Origin: Bacillota bacterium
GTDB taxonomy: Bacteria > Bacillota > Clostridia > Saccharofermentanales > Fastidiosipilaceae
NCBI GenBank assembly: GCA_030055235.1
Contig: JASGUW010000066.1
Coordinates: forward strand, 1 to 50,885
Reading direction: 5' to 3'
Length of the DNA stretch: 50,885 nucleotides
Below the pieces are notes generated by a model. That model was given only the letters and a program-made list of their open reading frames with translations, did no database searches and was not told the DNA's origin. The position numbers were made by a program, and so were the translations under genes. This document shows, one piece after another, positions 8,845 through 18,000 of the stretch; the first letter of the stretch is position 1; each line of letters opens with the position of its first letter.

Positions 8845-9813
8845 TCAGGAACCCCGATAGAAGCGGGCCTGGTGAACTGCGGCGACGGCCTCCCGCATGA
8901 TCTCGGGACGGATGCCAGGGCCGATCTCAAGGGAGAGGCCCAGGCCTCCGGTGGGCAGGTAGAGGGCAGCGGTGGCCTCCTCTACGTGGCGGGTGAACTC
9001 GCCGGGGCGGGCAACAGGCAGCAGCTGGCGGTCGAGGTCGAGGTGGAGCGGAATGCGGCCGCGGCAGACACGCACGAGGTCGGCGAGGCCATTGGCGCGG
9101 AACTGGGGATTGATGATGTCAGCGCCGGCGGCTTTCAGATCGTCAAGGATGTCGATGATGCGGCCGTCGCTGTGAAAGTAGACCAGGCGGCCGTGGGCAT
9201 GGACATGGGCGAAGATGCGGGTATAGGCGGCGGCAAAGAATTGGCGCCAGCGGGCGGCACCGAGGGCCAGGCCGTGCTGCATGCCAAGATCATCGCCAAG
9301 ATAGAAGATGGGGCCGCTCTGCGGTGCGGCGATGTCGATCTGCAGCAGGGTGTGCTCGACAATGGTCTGGATCAGGGCGGCGATGGCGTCGGGCTCTTCG
9401 ATGAAGAGCTCCATGGCCGTCTCAAAGCCAAGGAGATCAAGGACACGCAGATAGAGGAAACCGTGGGGGATACGGCCGTCGCGGTTGGCAGGCATCTGTG
9501 TGTTGTAACAGTCCTGGGCCGTGCGGAGGGGATGGCCGGTGACGTAGCCTTCCAGACCGCCGGCGACATTGGTCCAGACGCAGCCCCACTCGTCTGTCCA
9601 GCTGCCGGCGCGGTAACTGGCTTGAAGGGGATGATCCTCAAAACGGCTGATGCCGCGGTACTGCCCCAGCAGGTCGGGATAGTCGGCGATGAGGGCCGTG
9701 GCGGTGTCGGCATGCTCGAGCCAGACGCGCGGCAGGATGGACACGGAGACCGGCAGCTCAGCCGGTGACTGCCAGCGGATGGCATCTTCAAGGAGCTGCT
9801 GATAGGGATACAT
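8845..9813 (-). CDS. Uroporphyrinogen decarboxylase family protein (URO-D/MtaA-like)
   Basis: A 322-residue protein resembling the URO-D/methyltransferase superfamily. Features seen are the N-terminal WTDEWGCVW block, the central GDDLGMQHG motif where true enzymes bind substrate, HVHAHGRLVYFHSDGRI with conserved His and Asp at the barrel end, and GADIINPQF. Members in Clostridia are often corrinoid methyltransferases rather than haem enzymes, and no haem-pathway gene is present here. It is the middle gene of a minus-strand operon: the MBL-fold gene ends three bases upstream of its start and the AI-2E permease follows at once. The substrate is unknown. Confidence 0.82.
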   Translation of the reverse strand: MYPYQQLLEDAIRWQSPAELPVSVSILPRVWLEHADTATALIADYPDLLGQYRGISRFEDHPLQASYRAGSWTDEWGCVWTNVAGGLEGYVTGHPLRTAQDCYNTQMPANRDGRIPHGFLYLRVLDLLGFETAMELFIEEPDAIAALIQTIVEHTLLQIDIAAPQSGPIFYLGDDLGMQHGLALGAARWRQFFAAAYTRIFAHVHAHGRLVYFHSDGRIIDILDDLKAAGADIINPQFRANGLADLVRVCRGRIPLHLDLDRQLLPVARPGEFTRHVEEATAALYLPTGGLGLSLEIGPGIRPEIMREAVAAVHQARFYRGS

Positions 9814-9816
9814 GGG

Positions 9817-10704
9817 CTAGTCCTTTGCGGGCAGGTCGATGACGAGCCCGTCGTAGGCGGCGATGAGGCCACGGGCGGTAAAGAGCGGACCGATGCGGTC
9901 CGGGTGCGGGTCGAACATGTGAGCAAAGTGCGTGCTGATGAACTGCGTTTTGTGATCGGCCAAGCCGCGTGCCAGCAGCTCGTCGCGGATCGCTGTGTTG
10001 TCGTCGATGCTCATGTGGCCTTTGAAGACCACGCGCTCAAGGCCCTCCGGCCAGTGGTCGAGCCCGTCGACCATGGTGCAGTCGAGGAGGACGAGGTCGA
10101 GGCGACCGCCCCAGTTTTCCAGACCCGTCCAGATGGCGTCGTCGAAGATCTGGCTGTCATAGCCGACCAGAATGGCGTTGCCGCGGTTCTCGATGATGTG
10201 GAGGAGGGCCGTTTCCGATTGGGTGTGACGGGCGGGGAGGGAGGTCACGCGGTAGGAACCGATGTTGGTGGTATCGCCGGGCGCGAGGAGGTGCAGCAGC
10301 AGGCGGTCGTTGGCAGTGGCCTGGGAGGCCGGGATACCATCCACAGCTTTTCCCTGATTGATAACAGCAGCGTTGCCGTAGAGATAGAGCTGGCGCCGGT
10401 GACCTGGTGGCAGGATGGCCTTGGGGTGGAGGACATTGCGGATTTCGTCGGGGCAGTAGTGGTCGCGGTGGGCGTGCGTCTGCAGGATGTAGCGGACGGG
10501 CAGCAGATTGAGACCCCGCCAGATCTGCTGGGCGTAGGTGTCAGGGCCGAAGTCAACGATGAGATCGTCGTTTATCAGTAGGGATTGGCGGCTACGGGCG
10601 GCGCGGAGCCCGTCCGCGCGGGCCCGGGTACAGGGCGGGCAGGGACAGAAGGGGGCTGGGAAACCCTCCGCTGCTGAAGTTCCCAGAAAGTGGACACGTG
10701 TCAT
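9817..10704 (-). CDS. MBL-fold metallohydrolase, PhnP-like
   Basis: A 295-residue metallo-beta-lactamase fold hydrolase. The metal-binding motif is HAHRDH at residues 77-82, and a second-sphere pattern follows with LVLLDCTM and KGHMSID. An N-terminal CPCPPC (Cys20, 22, 25) matches the extra structural zinc site of PhnP-type phosphoribosyl cyclic phosphodiesterases. No other phosphonate genes are present, so it may serve another cyclic phosphodiester. It is first in the operon with the URO-D-like and AI-2E genes. The start has a purine-rich GAGAGGAAG upstream. Confidence 0.85.
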   Translation of the reverse strand: MTRVHFLGTSAAEGFPAPFCPCPPCTRARADGLRAARSRQSLLINDDLIVDFGPDTYAQQIWRGLNLLPVRYILQTHAHRDHYCPDEIRNVLHPKAILPPGHRRQLYLYGNAAVINQGKAVDGIPASQATANDRLLLHLLAPGDTTNIGSYRVTSLPARHTQSETALLHIIENRGNAILVGYDSQIFDDAIWTGLENWGGRLDLVLLDCTMVDGLDHWPEGLERVVFKGHMSIDDNTAIRDELLARGLADHKTQFISTHFAHMFDPHPDRIGPLFTARGLIAAYDGLVIDLPAKD

Positions 10705-10853
10705 GTCATCTTCCTCTCAAGAGTGGCCGCTCCTTGTTGTGACAGCCGTCTGCCAGGCAGCCTGAGTTAAAGAGTTAAGAACCTGCCAGACAGACCTGAG
10801 TCTTAGAATAGAAAAGGAGGACGGCCAATTCAAGTGGTGCTGTGTAGGGGAGG

Positions 10854-10884
10854 CGGGCTGCTGCCGAGTCATGGGAGCAGCCCG
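10854..10884 (-). terminator. Hairpin downstream of the esterase gene
   Basis: A 9-bp perfect stem (10854-10862 with 10876-10884) and a 13-base loop, placed just after the esterase stop. Only a short T tract follows on the minus strand. Confidence 0.5.
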
Positions 10885-10894
10885 TCCGTCGGCG

Positions 10895-11761
10895 TCAACG
10901 GTCGAGTGTTTCGTGGAAGAAGCGCTTGATGTGTTCCCACAGCGCCGGCTGGAAAAAGGGCGTGTCGGCGTGGTCGGAGTCCTTTATGGCGAGCAGGGTG
11001 GCGGGGACACCAGCGGCGGTGAGGGCCGCGAACATGGTCTCGCTCTGGTCAATCGGGACTACCTGATCCGCAGTGCCGTGAATCAGCAGGAAAGGCGGGG
11101 TCTCCGGCCCGACATAGGGCTGAGGTGTTACGTGCTGGGCGATTTCCGGGCTGTCTGCCGGGTGCTGCCCGCCGAAGAGCCGCCGTGTCACAGTGTCGGT
11201 ACCTGCAGCATCCTTGACCCAGCCATTGACGAAGTCCGACGGCATATACCAGGGCACCGCCGCCTGTACCGCACTCGACTGGTCGAGATGTTCGCCGACA
11301 TCGAACTCGCGTACCGCTCCCGTTACTGCCAGCATGCCGCTGAGGTAGCCGCCCGCTGATTCGCCCATGACACCGAAACGCTCGGAATCGATTGCATAGC
11401 GTGCGGCGTGGGCGCGCAGCCAGCGTACGGCGGCTTTGATGTCTTCGAGCGGGGCGGGAAAGGGCGCTTCATGCGTCAGACGATAGTCGACCGAGGCAAC
11501 GACGAAGCCATCACGGGCGAGCTCGGCCAGATAGGCGGCATGGGCGCTGCGATCCATCTGTGTCCAGCCGCCGCCGCAGATCCAGATGATGCAGGGATAG
11601 TGCCTGGCGGTGGTCTCAGGATAGAAGATGTCGAGCTTGAGGTCGCGTGTGACATGACCGAACCAGGCCGGCACGGTCGCGTAGCGGACGCCGGCGTCAA
11701 AGAACCAGGTGGGCTGGTCGCCTTCGATGTTAAGGTCAATGCGTTGATTTGATGTGGACAT
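10895..11761 (-). CDS. Alpha/beta hydrolase (acetyl/feruloyl esterase-like)
   Basis: A 288-residue serine hydrolase of the BD-FAE/HSL-like group. The nucleophile elbow is GESAGG with Ser135, and the oxyanion-hole strand reads IWICGGGW (residues 59-66), equivalent to HGGG. The acid is in LLIHGTADQVVP (Asp near 230) and the base in SDHADTPF (His near 264). There is no signal peptide, so it is cytosolic. The start at 11761 has GGAGAGC upstream (AAAGGAGAGCAATT). It is probably monocistronic. The family deacetylates sugars, releases ferulate or hydrolyses short acyl esters; the substrate cannot be chosen from context. Confidence 0.88.
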   Translation of the reverse strand: MSTSNQRIDLNIEGDQPTWFFDAGVRYATVPAWFGHVTRDLKLDIFYPETTARHYPCIIWICGGGWTQMDRSAHAAYLAELARDGFVVASVDYRLTHEAPFPAPLEDIKAAVRWLRAHAARYAIDSERFGVMGESAGGYLSGMLAVTGAVREFDVGEHLDQSSAVQAAVPWYMPSDFVNGWVKDAAGTDTVTRRLFGGQHPADSPEIAQHVTPQPYVGPETPPFLLIHGTADQVVPIDQSETMFAALTAAGVPATLLAIKDSDHADTPFFQPALWEHIKRFFHETLDR

Positions 11762-11915
11762 AATTGCTCTCCTTTCATGCGGCTGTTACCACCATTTTAG
11801 ACCAGCGGGAACTGCTGACGGGTGCTTCTGAGTTAGGAGATGACGAATGATTGAAGCGATCGGAACGCACTGCTACTTGATGTAACAGTGTGTGTGATTT
11901 TGGGGTTGCGCATTT

Positions 11916-11983
11916 TGCGGGTGAAAAGGTCGAAAAATTGCACAGTCAGCCTCGTTAAGTGTGTAGAATTTCAACCTTTCGCA
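11916..11983. repeat. Interspersed imperfect palindrome, single copy
   Basis: Left arm 11916-11944 and right arm 11960-11983 are near-complementary and follow the family consensus (TGCG...TTGAAA..TTGCACA / TGTG.A.AATTTCAACCTTTCGCA). It sits in the 356-base gap between the esterase and tetR, which otherwise holds nothing recognised. The segment is AT-rich compared with its neighbours. Confidence 0.65.
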
Positions 11984-12117
11984 GCATTCAGATACAGGCC
12001 GTTGGGAATTTCTGCTTGTTTTAAAGTGGGAAAGCCTCAGATAACAGTACTGCCCCTTCCGATGCACTCGCTCACCTGCACCATGTCAACGTCGTGTAGC
12101 CTGCCGCGGACACCCGG

Positions 12118-12726
12118 CTAGCGGCAGCCGCGGCTGGGTAACATGCCCTGATAGATGAAGCGCAGACAGAGCTGGGCGAGCTCCAGGGGCTGCATGCGCA
12201 TACCTTCTTCGATCCAGTTCAGGGTGGTGCCGATGAAACCGCCTGCTATAAAGTTGTAATAGTAGTCAAGAAACGTCTGGGATTCCTTCTCCAGCAAAGG
12301 TCGCCAGAGACGCATGGTTGTCTCCCGCCCCTCCTCCAGAACGCGGCGCAACAGGCGGCTCTCAGTTGGATTCGCCAGCATCGTGGCGGCGTAGCCGGCA
12401 TTGTTGCGGATGATCGTGAAGAGCTCAGCGAGCGTGGCTATGGATGTTCGGTCGAAGGGGTCGAAGAGGGGGACGACCTCGCCCCCCGTGCGCTCAGTGA
12501 AGCGGTCAAGCATGGCCTGAAATTCGGCCAGCATGTCGTTTTCGATATCATCGAGCAGCTCACGTACATTGGAGTAGTGGAGGTAGAAGGTCGAGCGGTT
12601 CAGTCCCGCCTCCACACTGAGCTCACTGACACTGATCTGATCAAGAGGTTTTCTCTGCAGGAGCCGCGTCAGAGCCTCTCGATAGGCCAGCTGGCTGCGC
12701 TCCGAGCGGGGATCGGTACGTCTCAT
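12118..12726 (-). CDS. TetR/AcrR family transcriptional regulator
   Basis: A regulator of about 202 residues. The N-terminal helix-turn-helix is clear: ISVSELSVEAGLNRSTFYLHY, preceded by RTDPRSERSQLAYREALTRLL. The C-terminal ligand domain is all-helical and ends with YYNFIAGGFIGTTLNWIEEGM, the pattern of the TetR C-terminal domain seen in Clostridia. An ATG at 12747 would add seven residues but has no ribosome site; the GGAGGAG just inside that extension supports 12726. It is divergent from the MMPL-heptad operon. A palindrome overlapping its own -35 box suggests autorepression and control of the exporter. Confidence 0.9.
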   Translation of the reverse strand: MRRTDPRSERSQLAYREALTRLLQRKPLDQISVSELSVEAGLNRSTFYLHYSNVRELLDDIENDMLAEFQAMLDRFTERTGGEVVPLFDPFDRTSIATLAELFTIIRNNAGYAATMLANPTESRLLRRVLEEGRETTMRLWRPLLEKESQTFLDYYYNFIAGGFIGTTLNWIEEGMRMQPLELAQLCLRFIYQGMLPSRGCR

Positions 12727-12779
12727 CTGCCTGAATGTCTCCTCCATCGTTGTATATATGGAAATTTGTTTGGACTACA

Positions 12780-12808
12780 ATTATAACCAATCTGTCGATT
12801 AGTCGACA
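12780..12808 (-). promoter_or_regulatory. tetR promoter with overlapping palindromic operator
   Basis: On the minus strand a -10 TATAAT lies at 12785-12780 and a -35 TTGTCG 18 bases upstream. The palindrome TGTCGA-N4-TCGACA (12793-12808) covers the -35 box and is the likely TetR operator. A direct pair of CGCTAG at about 12846 and 12859 lies nearer the divergent MMPL gene and could be a second control element. Confidence 0.65.
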
Positions 12809-12986
12809 AAGTGCCGCATGATGTCTCGCGCCGCTTTTCGATTAACGCTAGAGTTAGACGCTAGTATTTGAGATCTGTAGACTTGGTTTTCGAAAAATGC
12901 TGGCCTTTAAAACCAGTAGCAGGAGACCTGATGGATCCAGTGGCCGCAAACGCTATGCCCGTCAAGGGTGACAGGTGAGATGTGAC

Positions 12987-15095
12987 ATGAGAGCTTTGAT
13001 CCGCGGCATGATCAGGCACAGACGCGCCATTCTGGTTATATCGCTGCTGTTGACTATTCTTTCTGCCCTGGCAATGGGGAAGGTGGGAGTCAACTACAAC
13101 ATGCGCGAATATCTGCCCGCAGACGCGCCCTCCACGGTGGCGGCAGATGATCTGGAAGCGTCCTTCGCAATGACGATCCCCAATGTGCGCCTCTCGGCGC
13201 CGGTGCCGGATATCGCCTCTGCCCTGGCCCTTAAGAAGAAGATCGCCGCCCTGGACGGTGTCAGCAACGTACTCTGGCTCGACGATGCGGCCGATGTCAC
13301 CGTCCCGCTGGATCTCATCGACCCGGAGATGGTCGAGAGCTACTACCGCGATGGCCGCGCCCTCTATCAGATCGCGGCCGCCTCTGACGAAGCCGCCAGC
13401 ATCACGGTACGCCTGCGCGAGCTTGGGCCCGACATCCACATTGCCGGCGCCCTGGTCGACCTGGCCAGCGCGCAGAACTCCGTCACTTCTGAGATGTTCA
13501 CCATCACCCTCATCATTGTGCCGCTGGTGCTGGTTATCCTGCTGCTGACGACGCACTCCTGGTTCGAGCCTGTGGTTTTCATGCTGGCGATCGGCGTTGG
13601 CATCCTCCTCAACATGGGTACGAATATCTTTCTGGGAGAGGTCTCCTTTATTACTCAGGCCATTGCAGCGGTGCTGCAACTGGCGGTTTCCATGGACTAC
13701 GCGATTTTCCTGCTCAACCGCTTTAATATGGAACGAAAAGAGGGTCACGAGCCCGAAGAGGCCATGGCCCTGGCCATCCGCCGTGCATTGACTTCCGTCG
13801 CCTCCTCTGCAATGACGACGGTGCTGGGCTTCCTGGCCCTGATCTTCATGCGCTTTCGCATCGGCGGCGACCTGGGCATTGTCATGGCAAAGGGCATTGT
13901 CTTCTCCTTCCTCTCCGTCATGGTCTTCATGCCCGCGCTTTTGCTCTTCGTCTATCCGCTGGTGGACCGCACGACACACCGCAGCCTGCTGCCGGACTTT
14001 AGCTTCATGGGTCGCTTCGCGCTGAAGGCGCGCATCCCCATCCTCCTGCTCGTGATTGTGCTCGCCGTGCCGGCCTTCCTGGCCAGCCGCGCCAACACTT
14101 TCTTTTACGGTACCGGCTTCTACCCGGAGGGCTCGATTGAGGGGAAGGACCGCGAGGCGATTGAGGCTGCTTTCGGCCGGCAGGTCCAGATGGCGCTGAT
14201 GGTACCGCGCGGTGATGTGCCCGCCGAACTTCGCCTGCAGGAGGATCTGGAAGCGATCCCCGGCGTTACTTCTGTGATCTCCTATGTCTCCATGGTCGAT
14301 CCCAGCATCCCGCCCGACCTGCTGGATCCCGGCCAGATTTCCCAGCTGTTGTCGGACAAGCATGCTCTCTTCATTGTGATGGCGGAGGCGGGAAGTGAGG
14401 GAGAGGTGGCCTTTGGAATCGCCCAGCAGACGCGCGATACAGCCGCGCGTCACTACGGCGACACGTATTCCCTGGCCGGCGAAAATGTCACCATGCTTGA
14501 TATGAAGCACACGGTCGAGGCGGATGAAATCATCGTCAATGGCCTGGCGATCCTGGCCATTGCACTGACGATTCTGGTTGCATACCGCTCTATCTCCCTG
14601 CCCATTATTCTGGTCACGGTGATTGAGGTGGCGATCTGGATCAATCTTTCGGTTCCCTATTTTACCGGCAACGTTCTGAGCTACATCGGCTACCTGATTA
14701 TCAGCACGGTGCAGCTGGGGGCGACGGTGGACTACGCAATTCTCTATACCCAACACTATCTTGATAATCGCCGCAGTCTCCCTGTGCGGGAGGCCGTGGT
14801 GCAGTCTGCGGCTGAGTCCATTCCCTCTCTGCTGCCGCCCGCCGCCATCCTGACCTGCACGGGACTGGTGCTGGGCGAGATCTCGTCGCTGGCCATTGTC
14901 GCCGAGCTCGGCGTCATCCTGGGTCGCGGTGCGGCACTGTCCTTCCTGCTTGTTGTCCTGCTGCTGCCGGGCCTGCTCTCACTGCTTGACCCCATCCTGC
15001 CCTATACCACCTTTGGCCTTAACTTTCTGGATCGCGGCCGCCATCTGCTCCGTCAAGCGCTTCGATCTGAATCGAACGAAGGAGTCACACCATGA
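12987..15095 (+). CDS. MMPL/RND-family transporter
   Basis: A 702-residue inner-membrane exporter with two RND halves, each formed by one helix, a large extracytoplasmic loop and five helices (twelve in all). The proton-relay Asp-Tyr pairs of the MMPL family are present in both halves: SMDYAIFLLNRF (Asp237) and TVDYAILYTQHY (Asp582). The extracellular loops span about 35-165 and 370-505. A start four codons upstream (12975) is also possible; GGTGAG favours 12987. The gene overlaps the heptad-repeat gene by four bases (ATGA), so the two are coupled. MMPL proteins export lipids, glycolipids or peptides; here the partner suggests a surface-assembly role. The operon is probably controlled by the divergent TetR. 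Confidence 0.92.
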   Translation: MRALIRGMIRHRRAILVISLLLTILSALAMGKVGVNYNMREYLPADAPSTVAADDLEASFAMTIPNVRLSAPVPDIASALALKKKIAALDGVSNVLWLDDAADVTVPLDLIDPEMVESYYRDGRALYQIAAASDEAASITVRLRELGPDIHIAGALVDLASAQNSVTSEMFTITLIIVPLVLVILLLTTHSWFEPVVFMLAIGVGILLNMGTNIFLGEVSFITQAIAAVLQLAVSMDYAIFLLNRFNMERKEGHEPEEAMALAIRRALTSVASSAMTTVLGFLALIFMRFRIGGDLGIVMAKGIVFSFLSVMVFMPALLLFVYPLVDRTTHRSLLPDFSFMGRFALKARIPILLLVIVLAVPAFLASRANTFFYGTGFYPEGSIEGKDREAIEAAFGRQVQMALMVPRGDVPAELRLQEDLEAIPGVTSVISYVSMVDPSIPPDLLDPGQISQLLSDKHALFIVMAEAGSEGEVAFGIAQQTRDTAARHYGDTYSLAGENVTMLDMKHTVEADEIIVNGLAILAIALTILVAYRSISLPIILVTVIEVAIWINLSVPYFTGNVLSYIGYLIISTVQLGATVDYAILYTQHYLDNRRSLPVREAVVQSAAESIPSLLPPAAILTCTGLVLGEISSLAIVAELGVILGRGAALSFLLVVLLLPGLLSLLDPILPYTTFGLNFLDRGRHLLRQALRSESNEGVTP

Positions 15096-18000
15096 TCGGC
15101 TTCACACGTATTCGTCACAGTGGACTTGCCCTGGTGCTGGGCGCCCTGCTTCTGCTGTCGCCTGTCGCTATGCTGGCGCAGCCGGGTCGAACGGCGCCTG
15201 TTGCTGCCGCCGCGGTGCCGGCTGCGGCGGCGTCGGCTCAGCCGGCAGCGGAGAGCCTGGAGGCCCTGGATCAGGGGAAATCGGAGGTTGTCTATGCCCG
15301 TCTGGCGGCGGACGGCAGCCAAGGCGTCGTCTACATTGTCAACCGTGTCCCCGCCGGTTCCACGGATGTGGTCGACCATGGCGACTATACGGCGGTCCAT
15401 GCCCTGTCGCTTGACGGCGCGGTGACGCAGGAGGGTGGCGCCTGGCATGCCGAGGCGGGAGATGTTCCCTTTTTCTACCAAGGTACTTTGGCCGCGGCCG
15501 AGCTGCCTTGGACTATTGGTATTCAATATCGCCTGGACGGAGCGGAGATCGCCCCCGCTGACCTGGGCGGGCGTAGTGGGGCGCTGGAGATTGAGATCCA
15601 GGCCGCGCCGAATCTGGAAGCTCGTGATGCGGGGGAAGACGGCAATCCCTGGTCTGCCAACCAGATGCTGCAGATCAGCGTGACGCTCGACGGCCGCCGT
15701 GTCCGGAACCTTTCGGCACCGGACGGCAATGTCGCCCTGCAGGGCAGCCAGCAGCTGGTGAACTACACTCTGCTGCCGGGCGGCGAGGCGACTACCTGGG
15801 TCCTGACCGCCGATGTAACAGACTTCAGTCTGGCCCCGATTCAAATTGCCGGTGTTCCTTTTGGCATCACTGTGCCGGTACCCGAGCTTAATGATATCGA
15901 AGCCGTCCGTGAGCTCCAGGACGGCACAGGCGAGCTAGCTGACGGTGCGTCGGAGCTGGCCGATGGGGTTGGCGAGCTGGATGACAGCTCGGCCGATTTG
16001 TTGGAAGCTGTCGCCAAGCTGGAGGAGGCTCTGGCGGAACTCAGTGACGGTGGCAGTGAGCTGGCCGACGGGATGGATGAGTATGCGGATGGGGTGGAGA
16101 GCTTCGCATCCGGTGGTGAAGAACTTGTGGACGCGCCTGGGGAGATTGCGGAAGGTGTTGCTGCAATCGAAGATGGTGTGCGCGCCCTTGGCGAAGGACT
16201 TGAGCAGTATCAAACTGGTGTCAGCCAGTACGGCGACGGTGTGAGCGCGGTCGCGAGCGGCATCGGCAGCAGTGCTCAGGGTGCCGCCGAACTGCGCCGG
16301 GGTGCGGCGGAGCTTGGCAATGGTTTCAGCCGTCTTGGTGACAGCGGAGCCCAGCTCGTCGCCGGCAGCAGCGCAATTCTGGGTGGGCTGCAGCAGCTCA
16401 GCGCCCAGATTGCGGTGGTGCGGCAGAATCCGGAATTTGCCGGTCTGATGCAGCTGAGCCAGACCACGGATCTGGGCGCCGCGGGGCGCGCGCTCGGCGC
16501 CGGTTCCACGACGATCCGCAACACGCTGGACCAGCTGGCAGCCGGCCTGTCGCAGCTGTCTGCTGCGGCCGGTGGCCTGCACCAGGGCCTGGGCGCGGTG
16601 ATCGCGGGGCTGGATCAGGCGCGTGGCATGACGCGGGAGCAGATCCTGATGATGGCGGGGATCGGCCCGGTGGTGCCGACAGAGCCCAGCGAGTCGACAG
16701 AGCCCAGCGAGTCGACAGAGACGGATGAGTCGAGCGAATCGACAGAGACGGATGAGTCAAGCGTACCGGACGAGTCGAGTGAGACCACGCCGACATCAAC
16801 GGAGCCGACCACTCAGTCGAGTGAGACAACTCCGACGTCCGCGGAGCAGACGACCCAGCCGCCAGAGACGACTCCGACTACGGCCGAGCCGACGACAGAA
16901 CCGCCGGAGACCACACCGACTACGACTGAGCCTACGACGCAGTCACCGGAGACCACACCGACTACGGTCGAGCCAACGACGCAGCAGCCACCGGAGACCA
17001 CGCCGACAACGCCCGAGGCGACGACAGAGCCGCCGGAGACCACGCCGACGACGGCCGAGGCGACTACACAGCTGCCGGAAACTACGCCGACGACAACGGA
17101 AGCAGAGGAAACGACTGAAACCGGGTCGGAAACAGGCGGAGTTGATGCGCCGCCCGCACTGTCTGCCAATGCGTCCATGGCCTCTAAAAAGGCAGAGAGA
17201 CCTATCCCCTTCGGAGCCGACAGGCCGAGGGAGATAAATAGCGGCCTTCCAGCGTCGTTCCGGCCCGATTTTGCACGCCTGATCCGCCTCCTTCCGCTGG
17301 CTGGCGCCGCCGCTGAAGCCGGCGAAACAGATGCAGACATCGATCGCCTGATTGCCTTCTTCCAGGGACAGCAGGCCGGTCTCTCGCAGGCTTTGCATGC
17401 CCTCTACGACACACCTACGAATGGACAGCCGGCGCCCTCGGCCGTGCTCAACAGCCAGCTGCCGCAGCTGGCCGGCGGCCTTAGCCAGCTGGCGACCTCC
17501 TACCACGACTTTGATGACCAGGTCCAACAGCTGGCGGCTCTGCTGCCCGCCCTCAGCGGTGCCACGGAACTGCTGGGTGGGCTTGGGGAGCTGGAGAACT
17601 TCGCAACACAATATCAGACCTTTGATGAGGGACTGACGGCCTATGTGGGCGGCGTCTCTCAACTGGCGCTTGGCTACAACGGCAGCTCCGAGCGGGCGGG
17701 CATCCTTCAGGGGATCAGTGGTCTGGCGGACGGGCTGGCGCAGCTCGACAGCGGTGCGGCGGAGCTGGCTGCGGGAGGACCGCAGCTGGCGGCCGGCATC
17801 ACGCCGCTGGTGAATGGCGCGACGGAGCTGGCTGACGGCATCGCGCTACTTGGTGACGGACTCGGCAGCCTGGGCGATGGCATTCGCCAGTATGTTGATG
17901 GCGCGATTGAGCTGGCGGAGGGCGGGGTGCTTCTGCGTGACGGCCTGCGCGAGTATGTGGACGGCGTTGGCGAACTGGCCGATGGCTTTGGCGAATTCCG

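Noticed and set aside
8665..9768. Plus-strand open frame of 367 codons opposite the AI-2E and URO-D-like genes
   Set aside because: It crosses two well-supported genes and shows only shadow composition.
12861..14756. Minus-strand open frame of 631 codons opposite the MMPL gene
   Set aside because: Rich in His, Arg, Gln and Gly without any motif, typical for the antisense of a GC-rich membrane-protein gene.
16675..17110. Alternative-frame proteins in the minisatellite region
   Set aside because: Repetitive DNA opens all frames; only the frame continuous with the heptad blocks is supported.
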